This document shows, piece after piece, positions 57,754 through 64,000 of a stretch of 64,000 bases of DNA. The DNA lies in assembly GCF_023078355.1 (NCBI RefSeq), contig NZ_CP095552.1, positions 620,001 to 684,000 of the forward strand. The letters run 5' to 3'. Within the stretch, counting starts at the first letter, position 1. Every line of letters starts with the position of its first letter. The translations under genes were made by a program, and so were the position numbers. The stretch comes from Gordonia hongkongensis. Lineage in GTDB: Bacteria > Actinomycetota > Actinomycetes > Mycobacteriales > Mycobacteriaceae. The notes below the pieces were generated by a model. That model was not told where the DNA came from and made no database searches. It saw only the letters and a list, made by a program, of their open reading frames with translations.

Positions 57754-59061
57754 ATGAACAGCCCAGCCAGCCAGGCACCGGCCGACGCGCGTGTCACCGA
57801 ACTCGCGCCGCCCGACCACACCTATCTGCACATGGACAAAGACAGCGCGCCCATGCACTGGTCGATGATCCTGCAGCTCGAGAGCAACGGGGCGTTGCTC
57901 GGCCTCGACGAGGTGCGGACGCGGGTCCGGGAGCGGGCCGGGCTGTTCGAGATCTTCCGGCTGGGCATCCGCAACGGCCGCTGGCGCAAGCCCGAAGTGG
58001 TGCTCGCCGACGACAGCTGGGATGCCGGCGAACACGTGACCGAGTTCGGGTTCACCGATCGCGCCCATCTCCAGCGACGGGTGACGAAACTGCTCGAGTC
58101 GCCGCTGCCGCGTCCGCGCCCGTTCTGGGACATCACCCTGTTCACGCCGTCGGCGGGTGCCGAAGGCGTCGGACAGTGGGTCCTGCTCCGGGTGCACCAC
58201 AGCATCTCCGACGGCATCGCGGGGGCGGCCTTCGCCGCTCTCCTCGCCGACGGGGAACCCGACGATCTCGCGGAGTTCGAGCGATTCGCCACAAGTCCCC
58301 GCTTCCGGATCAGCGGCATCGACCCCGAGGAACTCAAAGAGGCGAAGGCCGCCTATGGCGACCAGCACGCGGCGGGCGGTGGCAAGAAACGAGCCTGGCC
58401 CGCGCTGACGAAGTCGGGCGAGCGCGAGTACGCCCTGTTCGCCGCGTCGACCCGGACGCTGCGCAAGGCTGCCAAGGGCAACGGCGCGACCGTTCACGAG
58501 TTCCTCCTCGCCGCCATCGGCCGGGCGATCAGCCTCAACCCGCCCGCGTCCCCACAGGCCGACGTCGTCCGCGTGACACTGCCGGTGACCCTCGACGACG
58601 AGTTCCGGCACACCGGCAACGCGGTGTCCGTGGCGCTCCTCAACCTGCTCGGCAACGAGCCCGATCTGTCACGTCAGATCGGCCGTGCGCGAAGCGAACT
58701 CGAAACCATAGCGACGCGGAAGCCGGAGCTGTACCTGGCCGCCGCCGACGATCTGCCGCGCGCCCCGCTGTGGGGTCTGCAGCGCGCGATCGTGAACGCG
58801 TCGATGTCCCACATGCACCCCGACATCCACATCGGCATCAACCCCGGGTTCTCGCGGGTCCGGTCGGTGCTGGGGCGCTCGATCGTCACCCTGACACCGT
58901 TGTCGCCGCTCGCGGGTTACTCGCTGTCGGTGACGACCCTGATCCTCGGACACACCACCACGTTCGGCGTCGTCACCGACGCGCAGGCGCTACCCGGGTA
59001 CGCCGAACGGTTCGTGGCCGCGCTCGACGAAGTGCTGCAGGAGGCCCTCCCGTCAACCTGA
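57754..59061 (+). CDS. WS/DGAT-type O- or N-acyltransferase
   Basis: 435 aa from ATG 57754. The HHxxxDG motif is HHSISDG at 148-154, as in wax ester synthase/diacylglycerol acyltransferases. An early PPDHTYLHMDKDSAPMHWSMI and later GNAVSVALLNLLGNEPD are also typical. These enzymes acylate alcohols from acyl-CoA; here its operon with ACP and MbtN-like genes suggests acyl transfer onto a siderophore or lipid intermediate. This is a departure from the GNAT-type MbtK used in mycobactin. Confidence 0.82.
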   Translation: MNSPASQAPADARVTELAPPDHTYLHMDKDSAPMHWSMILQLESNGALLGLDEVRTRVRERAGLFEIFRLGIRNGRWRKPEVVLADDSWDAGEHVTEFGFTDRAHLQRRVTKLLESPLPRPRPFWDITLFTPSAGAEGVGQWVLLRVHHSISDGIAGAAFAALLADGEPDDLAEFERFATSPRFRISGIDPEELKEAKAAYGDQHAAGGGKKRAWPALTKSGEREYALFAASTRTLRKAAKGNGATVHEFLLAAIGRAISLNPPASPQADVVRVTLPVTLDDEFRHTGNAVSVALLNLLGNEPDLSRQIGRARSELETIATRKPELYLAAADDLPRAPLWGLQRAIVNASMSHMHPDIHIGINPGFSRVRSVLGRSIVTLTPLSPLAGYSLSVTTLILGHTTTFGVVTDAQALPGYAERFVAALDEVLQEALPST

Positions 59062-59073
59062 CGGGGGTGCGAG

Positions 59074-59092
59074 CTTAGGCTTGCCTTGTAAT
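59074..59092 (+). promoter_or_regulatory. IdeR/DtxR iron box
   Basis: CTTAGGCTTGCCTTGTAAT matches the iron-box consensus in about 13 of 19 positions, upstream of the MTB12-like gene (59169). It indicates iron control of the MTB12-like and binding-protein genes. Confidence 0.65.
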
Positions 59093-59168
59093 CCGGGGTC
59101 CGAGGGCTGCAATATACAGGTGGCCGTCGGCTCGGCGGGGGCGAAGACATACACGGAGAAAGAACAAC

Positions 59169-60020
59169 ATGAGCAACGACGTCAACTACCAGGACCCGGC
59201 CGGGGCCGATTACTACTCGGGGGTCGACCACCGCGAGTCGGACACCGGTTCGTCTAGCCGATCGGGCGGGGTCAGCGTCCCGACCGTCCTGGCGTCGGCA
59301 GGCATCGCTGCCATCATCTCCGCGATCGTCGTGACGATCGGCGTGGTGGGCATCGTGGTCAGCGAGCGCAACGACTCCGCCACCGCCGCACAGCCGACCG
59401 TCGTCAACCTCGGTGCCGCGCAGACCGCGCTGCCCCAGCAGGGCATTGCCGGCCAGCAGCCCGTCCCGGGTCAGCCCGCACCCGCCGGCGCACCGGCCGG
59501 AGCGCCGGCGGCGGCCCCGACGGAGAACGTGCCCGAAGGCGGCGGAGCGATCGGTGGACCGGTCGGTCCTCCCGGTGAAGGAGCCGCGCCGGCTCCGGGT
59601 GCGGCCCCCGCACCTGCTCCCGCGCCGGGCACCACGGCCGCCCCGCAGCAGAGCGTTGCCGCCGGCCCGGCCGCGCTGACGCCCGGACAGCTCAACACCA
59701 AAGTCCGCATCGTCATGAACTCCAACGGCAGCCGCGCCGCACGCGCCGCCGAACTCGAGGGCGGTGAGCGTGCGCTCCGTCAGATCGACCTCGTCGCCCG
59801 CGCGATCACGACCTACGGCAATGTCGGGCTCAGCTACCAGATGGTGGGACCCGTCCAGGTCAGCGGCAACACGCTGACCGCTCCGCTGCAGATCAGCGTG
59901 GTCGGCCGCGGTAGCCAGAATCGCTCGATGACGTTCGTGTGGAGCGGCAACAAGTGGAAGCTCTCCAACCGAAGCGTCTGCACCATCGCGGGATTCGTCC
60001 TGCTGCCCTGCTCGCTCTGA
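59169..60020 (+). CDS. MTB12-like cell-wall protein
   Basis: 283 aa from ATG 59169. A short cytoplasmic N-terminus, one helix (about 43-66, ASAGIAAIISAIVVTIGVVGIVV), a ~100-residue Pro/Ala/Gly-rich linker, then a C-terminal ~100-residue domain (KVRIVMNSNGSRAARAAELEGGERAL ... MTFVWSGNKWKLSNRSVC) that resembles the MTB12 (CFP-2) fold. It is predicted to reach into the cell wall. The place in an iron operon suggests siderophore handling, which is inference. Confidence 0.75.
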   Translation: MSNDVNYQDPAGADYYSGVDHRESDTGSSSRSGGVSVPTVLASAGIAAIISAIVVTIGVVGIVVSERNDSATAAQPTVVNLGAAQTALPQQGIAGQQPVPGQPAPAGAPAGAPAAAPTENVPEGGGAIGGPVGPPGEGAAPAPGAAPAPAPAPGTTAAPQQSVAAGPAALTPGQLNTKVRIVMNSNGSRAARAAELEGGERALRQIDLVARAITTYGNVGLSYQMVGPVQVSGNTLTAPLQISVVGRGSQNRSMTFVWSGNKWKLSNRSVCTIAGFVLLPCSL

Positions 60021-60083
60021 CCGCGCGGGGTGACACGGTCCGGTCCGCCGGACGACACCGACAACCCATTGGGGGATCTTCAC

Positions 60084-61058
60084 GTGATTTCACGACCACG
60101 CCTGGGCGCACTCGCCGCGAGTGCACTCCTGTTCGCGGGCCTGCTGGCCGGTTGCTCGAGCTCGGATGACGAATCCGCCGGTGGCACCGTTCAACTCAAC
60201 TTGCCGGACGGCCGGTCGGTGACGATCCCGGACACCCCGGAGCGGATCGTGACCCTGGGTGATCAATGGACCGACGTCGTGCTGTCGTTCGGTGAGACGC
60301 CGGTGGGGTACTACGATTACTCGAAGTCGGCGACCGGCGAGATGCAGCCGTGGTACGGCGAGAAGCTGGCCGACGCGACGTTCGTCGATCCCACCAAGGG
60401 CGACGACGCGACGACCATCGCCAAGCTGAACCCGGACCTGATCTTCGCACCCGGCTTCGCCTCGGACAGTCCGGAGTTCCAGCAGATCTCGAAGCTGGCC
60501 CCGACGGTCAATGCCATCAGCGACCAGGAGATCGATCCCTGGCAGGACATGGTCACGGTGATGGGCACCGTGCTGCACGACCCGGAGAAGGCGAAGTCGA
60601 TCATCGACGACACCAACGCGAAGATCGCGGCGGTGGCGCAGGAGTACCCGGATCTGAAGGGTAAGACCTACGCCTTCGCGTTCATGTACGGCAACGACCA
60701 GCTGTCGGTGCTCGGCGACGAGAACGACGGCGCCGGAAAGCTGTTCACCTCGCTCGGGATGAAGATGGCTCCCAAGCTGGTCGCCGAGTACCAGCGGACC
60801 GGCCAGCCGCGCTTCGGGCTGAGCACCGAGAACATCCCGATGCTCGACGCCGACGTGCTCGTCGTGGCCACGGCCACCCCCGAGCAGGCGGAGACCCTGA
60901 AGTCGCTGCCCGGGTACAAGAACCTGAAGGCGGTCAAGGACAACGCCGTCACGTTCATGACCCAGTCGCAGATCACGGGTCTCAACGCGCCGACGCCGAA
61001 CTCGATCCCGTACGTCCTCGACCTGCTGAAGCCGTCGTTCGCCGCGGCGTCCAACTGA
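60084..61058 (+). CDS. siderophore-binding lipoprotein (FepB/FecB type)
   Basis: 324 aa from GTG 60084, with GGGGGA upstream. Lipobox LAGC with Cys 24, then the class III binding-protein pattern: TPERIVTLGDQWTDVVLSFG, LNPDLIFAPG, LAPTVNAIS and a late LDLLKPSFA. It would bind a ferric siderophore outside the membrane. No FecCD permease or ATPase genes are in the window. Confidence 0.9.
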   Translation: MISRPRLGALAASALLFAGLLAGCSSSDDESAGGTVQLNLPDGRSVTIPDTPERIVTLGDQWTDVVLSFGETPVGYYDYSKSATGEMQPWYGEKLADATFVDPTKGDDATTIAKLNPDLIFAPGFASDSPEFQQISKLAPTVNAISDQEIDPWQDMVTVMGTVLHDPEKAKSIIDDTNAKIAAVAQEYPDLKGKTYAFAFMYGNDQLSVLGDENDGAGKLFTSLGMKMAPKLVAEYQRTGQPRFGLSTENIPMLDADVLVVATATPEQAETLKSLPGYKNLKAVKDNAVTFMTQSQITGLNAPTPNSIPYVLDLLKPSFAAASN

Positions 61059-61073
61059 GCTCGGTCTGGAACG

Positions 61074-61106
61074 AACTCGCCCTCCGCGGAATGCGGAGGG
61101 CGAGTT
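61074..61106 (+). terminator. hairpin terminator
   Basis: 14-bp perfect stem (61074-61087 with 61093-61106), 5-base loop and a following GGTTTTC, just after the binding-protein stop. Confidence 0.85.
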
Positions 61107-61114
61107 GGTTTTCG

Positions 61115-61350
61115 GGGGCACCGGACCCTTCGTGGCTCGTCGCTATCGCTCCTCACACCTCAGGGAGCAGGGGGTGCCCGTCGCTATCGCTCCTCGCACC
61201 TCAGGGAGCAGGGGGTGCCCGTCGCTATCGCTCCTCGCACCTCAGGGAGCAGCGGATCGCCCCCGCTGGTTGAGCAGGCGACGAGCGCAGCGGATCACCC
61301 CCGCTGGTTGAGCAGGCGACGAGCGCAGCGAGGAGCCGTGTCGAAGCCAC
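61115..61350. repeat. dispersed intergenic repeats (families A and B)
   Basis: No gene. Three family A units in tandem (CGTCGCTATCGCTCCTCGCACCTCAGGGAGCAGG), then two family B units (CCCGCTGGTTGAGCAGGCGACGAGCGCAGCG) and GAGGAGCCGTGTCGAAGCC. The two families are seen directly next to each other here. Confidence 0.85.
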
Positions 61351-61365
61351 TTCGCAACAACGACA

Positions 61366-61398
61366 ACGGCCCGAGCCGCACGTGGCGAATCGGGCCGT
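61366..61398 (-). terminator. hairpin terminator of the N-hydroxylase transcript
   Basis: 9-bp perfect stem (61366-61374 with 61390-61398) with an inner GCC/GGC, 15 bases after the stop of the minus-strand gene. Confidence 0.65.
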
Positions 61399-61413
61399 GA
61401 GCCGGCTAGCGGG

Positions 61414-62747
61414 TTACGGCGCGACGATGTCGTCGTCGTCCGACGCGCCGAAACTGGTGAACGCGGTGTGCCTGGGCAGGCGGTAGGCCTCGCGGCCCAG
61501 CACGGTGTTCAGGATGCGTGCGTTGCGGACCGCGCCGATGTCGAGGTTCGGGGCCGAGACGCCGTGCGCGTGCTCCTCGGCGTTGGCGACGAAGATCCGG
61601 TTGGTCAGGGCATCGTCGGTCTCGATCTCGTGGTTGGCGCCGATGACCAGGCGTCCGCGCGAATCCCGGTGCAGCGCAGACTCGATCGGGGCCAGGAAGT
61701 CCGCCCTGCGGGCCTGGTAGCCGGTACTGGCGATGACCATGTCGGTGGTGTGGGCCAGCTCGGAGCCGGTGTCGAGGTGACGGCCGCGGACCCGGAGCTT
61801 GCCGTCGGCGAGGGTGTCGATGCCCTCGACCTCGACCGAGATCCGCAGCTGCACCGGGTTGAGCTTGTCCTGCAACTGGCGCCGGTACAGCAGGTCGTGC
61901 AGGCGCTCCAGGGTGTCGGTGGAAATGCCCTTGTGGAACTGCCAGTGCTGCGGGCGAACCCGATCCCGCGCGGCCTCGGGAAGGCTGTGGAAGTAGTCCA
62001 TGTAGGCCGGCGTGGTCATCTCCAGCGAGAGCTTCGTGAAGTCCAGGGCGCGAACCACGGTGTGCGCGTCCACCATCGGACCGCGGGGCCGCCGCGTAGG
62101 TTCGCCTCCAGCAGATCGATGACGATCTCGGCACCCGACTGGCCGGAGCCGATGACGGTGACGGTTTCGGCGGCGAGCGCCTTCTCCTGTTTGAACAGGT
62201 AGTCGGAGCTGTGGACCACCGCGGGCGAATCCGACGAGAGTGCCTGCGGGACGAGCGGTTCGGTGCCGATGCCGACCACCACGTGTCGTGCGATCACCGT
62301 CGAGGAGCTCGCGCCGGTGTGCATGGTCACCCGGAACGCGTCGGCCTCGGCGTCCCAGGCCACCTCGTCGACGGTGGTGCCCCACCGGAGCGAGTCGAGC
62401 CGGGACACGCACCAAAGCAGGTAGGCCTCGTACTCGATGCGGGTCGGGAAGAAGTCCTCGCGCACCAGGAACCGGTACATGCGATCGATGTCGGCCATGT
62501 AGTTCAGGAACGACAGCGGATGGGTCGGGTCGACGAGCGTCACCAGGTCCGACAGGAAGCTCACCTGGAGGGTGGCGTCGTCGAACATCAGGCCCGGATG
62601 CCACCGGAACTCGTCCCGCGAGTCGACGACCAGGAGGTTCACGTCGTCGAGCGTCGAGGCGAGCGCGGCGAGGCCCAGATTGAATGGGCCGCAACCGATC
62701 GCGAGTACGTCTACGTTCTCGACAGTGGTCTTCTCTTCTGGGGTCAT
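61414..62747 (-). pseudogene. lysine/cadaverine N-hydroxylase (DesB/MbtG-like), 1-base frameshift
   Basis: The first frame (from ATG 62747, overlapping the decarboxylase stop) gives the FAD-binding GCGPFNLGLAALA, WHPGLMFDDATLQVSFLSDLV (substrate and FAD), the NADPH fold VIGSGQSGAEIVIDLL and WTRTPWFAP. It then derails after a C run (complement near 62048-62051). The next frame continues DFTKLSLEMTTPAYMDYFHSLPE and ends at 61414. One added base restores a 444-aa protein of normal family length. It would hydroxylate the omega-amine of lysine or cadaverine. Confidence 0.9.
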
Positions 62748-64000
62748 TCGGACACTCTCACCATTTCTTCACTGTGGACTTCCGCGCCGGGTGCGGCGGT
62801 GCCTTCCGACTCCACCTCGAGCGCGACGCGCAACAGTTCGTCGAACAGCTCGTCGATGTCGCTCTCCGAGGTCTCCGGGTTGAGGAGGGTCAGCTTCAGG
62901 CAGGTCTGGGGCTCTTCCTCACCGGGCACCCGGACCTGGGTACGGCCGATGAGTGCCTTGCCGTCGGCGATCAACCGACGCCGCAGTTCGCCGTTGACCG
63001 CGTCGAGATCGGTGCACCGATACCGGAACACGACGGTGGTCAGCGTGACCGGTGCGATGAGCTCGAGCTGCAGTTCGGTGGCGATTCGCTGTTCGGCGTA
63101 CACCGCGAGGTCGTTGCACTTGTCGAGCATGTCACCCAGAGTGCGGCGTCCGTAGGCGAGCAGGGTCGCCGCGACCTTGAGGACGTCGGGACGTCGCGTC
63201 GTCTGCAGCGTCTGACCCAGGAGGCCGCTGTACCCGGCCTCCACGTCGTCGTCGGGGTTGAGGTAGGCCACCGAACGGTTCAGGGACACGAAGCGATCGG
63301 CGTCGGACAGCAGCATGAGGCTCGCGGCCGCCGGCTGCCAACCGACCTTGTGCAGGTCGAGGGTGACCGAGTCGGCGCGTTCGACGCCGGTGAGCAGACC
63401 GGCGAGGCGGTCGGAGAACAGCGAGCCGAATCCGTAGGCGGCGTCGACGTGCATCCAGATCTCGTGCCGCTCGGCGATGTCGGCGATCTCCCCGAGCGGG
63501 TCGACGGTACCGAAGTCGGTGGTGCCCGCGGTGGCGACGATCGCCAGCGGGGTCGCCGCGCCGGCCTCGCGGATGGCCGTCTCCAGCGCCTCCGGGATCA
63601 TCCGGTGATGCGAGTCGACCTCGACCGGGATGACCGCGGTCTCGCCCAGCCCCAGTGCCGCACAGGCGCGGTGAACCGAGAAGTGCGCCACGCGCGAGCA
63701 GAAGACGACCGGGCGGTGCAACGCGCCGACGCCGTCGTGCCGCACGTCGATGCCCCGCCGGGCAGCGGTGTGGTCGCGAGCGATCATGAGCGCCAGCAGA
63801 TTCGAGATCGATCCACCGGGACTGAAGACACCGCCGGCATGTTCGCCGAACCCGGCCATACGAGCCAGCGACTGTACGGTCCAGGTCTCGAGCGCCAGTG
63901 TGGCCGGGCCGGAATCGTAGGTGTCGAGTGAGGCATTGGTGGCCGAGGCCAGGGCGTCGGCGGCGACCGCGACCGACAGCGGAGCGGGTTGCAGATGCGC
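62744..64000 (-). CDS. PLP-dependent group II decarboxylase (DesA-like), 5' end missing
   Basis: At least 418 codons; the frame remains open to the window edge, so the N-terminus is missing. Visible features are HLQPAPLSVAVAADAL, SPGGSISNLLALMIAR, HVDAAYGFGS (PLP-binding Asp) and the Schiff-base Lys in LDLHKVGWQPAA. The motif LDLHKxGWQP matches lysine decarboxylases of desferrioxamine synthesis (DesA) and diaminobutyrate decarboxylases. It probably makes cadaverine. It is translationally coupled to the N-hydroxylase. Confidence 0.88.
   Translation of the reverse strand, partial: AHLQPAPLSVAVAADALASATNASLDTYDSGPATLALETWTVQSLARMAGFGEHAGGVFSPGGSISNLLALMIARDHTAARRGIDVRHDGVGALHRPVVFCSRVAHFSVHRACAALGLGETAVIPVEVDSHHRMIPEALETAIREAGAATPLAIVATAGTTDFGTVDPLGEIADIAERHEIWMHVDAAYGFGSLFSDRLAGLLTGVERADSVTLDLHKVGWQPAAASLMLLSDADRFVSLNRSVAYLNPDDDVEAGYSGLLGQTLQTTRRPDVLKVAATLLAYGRRTLGDMLDKCNDLAVYAEQRIATELQLELIAPVTLTTVVFRYRCTDLDAVNGELRRRLIADGKALIGRTQVRVPGEEEPQTCLKLTLLNPETSESDIDELFDELLRVALEVESEGTAAPGAEVHSEEMVRVSE

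Overview
The window is a chromosomal segment of a high-GC, mycolic-acid-type actinobacterium (order Mycobacteriales), most probably Gordonia or a close relative. The genus is inferred from gene content: an ergothioneine pair egtB-egtD, a mycobactin-type salicylate synthase and salicyl-AMP ligase under IdeR/DtxR-like iron boxes, an MTB12-like cell-wall antigen, rml/gal sugar-nucleotide genes, and many DUF and MFS families typical of that order. Coding density is high, GTG starts are common and many genes overlap as ATGA.

Layout. 0-9.5 kb: the 3' end of a holB-like gene, then small regulator/enzyme pairs (ArsR-SRPBCC, TetR-haloperoxidase, AraC-glyoxalase), a class II Fic protein behind an AT-rich inverted-repeat leader, tRNA-Thr(CGU) and a frameshifted lipase. 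9.7-14.1 kb: an apparent operon of unknown function (NTF2-like anchored protein, glycine-zipper exported protein, three tandem paralogous two-cysteine secreted proteins, a MinD-like protein). 14.9-22 kb: a GntR-controlled phosphonate/phosphite uptake and catabolism cluster (phosphonatase-like HAD, PhnD, PhnC, PhnE-PhnE, zinc alcohol dehydrogenase, FAD oxidoreductase). 22-28.9 kb: malic enzyme, FCD regulator plus a frameshifted MFS transporter, a large membrane protein, a zinc-ribbon/MBL-like protein. 28.8-40 kb: envelope carbohydrate genes (galE, rmlB, rmlA, rmlC, two GT2s, DUF2304, a flippase) with an EXLDI-controlled DrrAB-type exporter between them. 40-51.4 kb: M1 peptidase, DoxX, small unknowns, egtBD, a luciferase-like oxidoreductase, and thiC-thiD behind a TPP riboswitch. 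51.4-53 kb: an IS110-family insertion within repeat sequence. 53-64 kb: iron acquisition, with salicylate activation, a lipid branch (ACP, acyl-CoA dehydrogenase-like protein, WS/DGAT-like acyltransferase), an MTB12-like protein, a siderophore-binding lipoprotein, then a DesA-like decarboxylase and a lysine/cadaverine N-hydroxylase.

Three genome-scale patterns stand out. (1) Dispersed intergenic repeats recur at about 27.8, 38.4, 51.4, 53.0 and 61.2 kb, plus a 13-copy ~21-bp tandem array at 30 kb. (2) Five genes need exactly one added or removed base to give a family-like protein, several of them in C or G runs, which points to consensus errors or recent decay. (3) The best candidates for undescribed biology are the salicylate-siderophore cluster with a WS/DGAT-type acyltransferase, and the secreted-paralogue operon at 9.7-14.1 kb. 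Neither function is proven by sequence alone.
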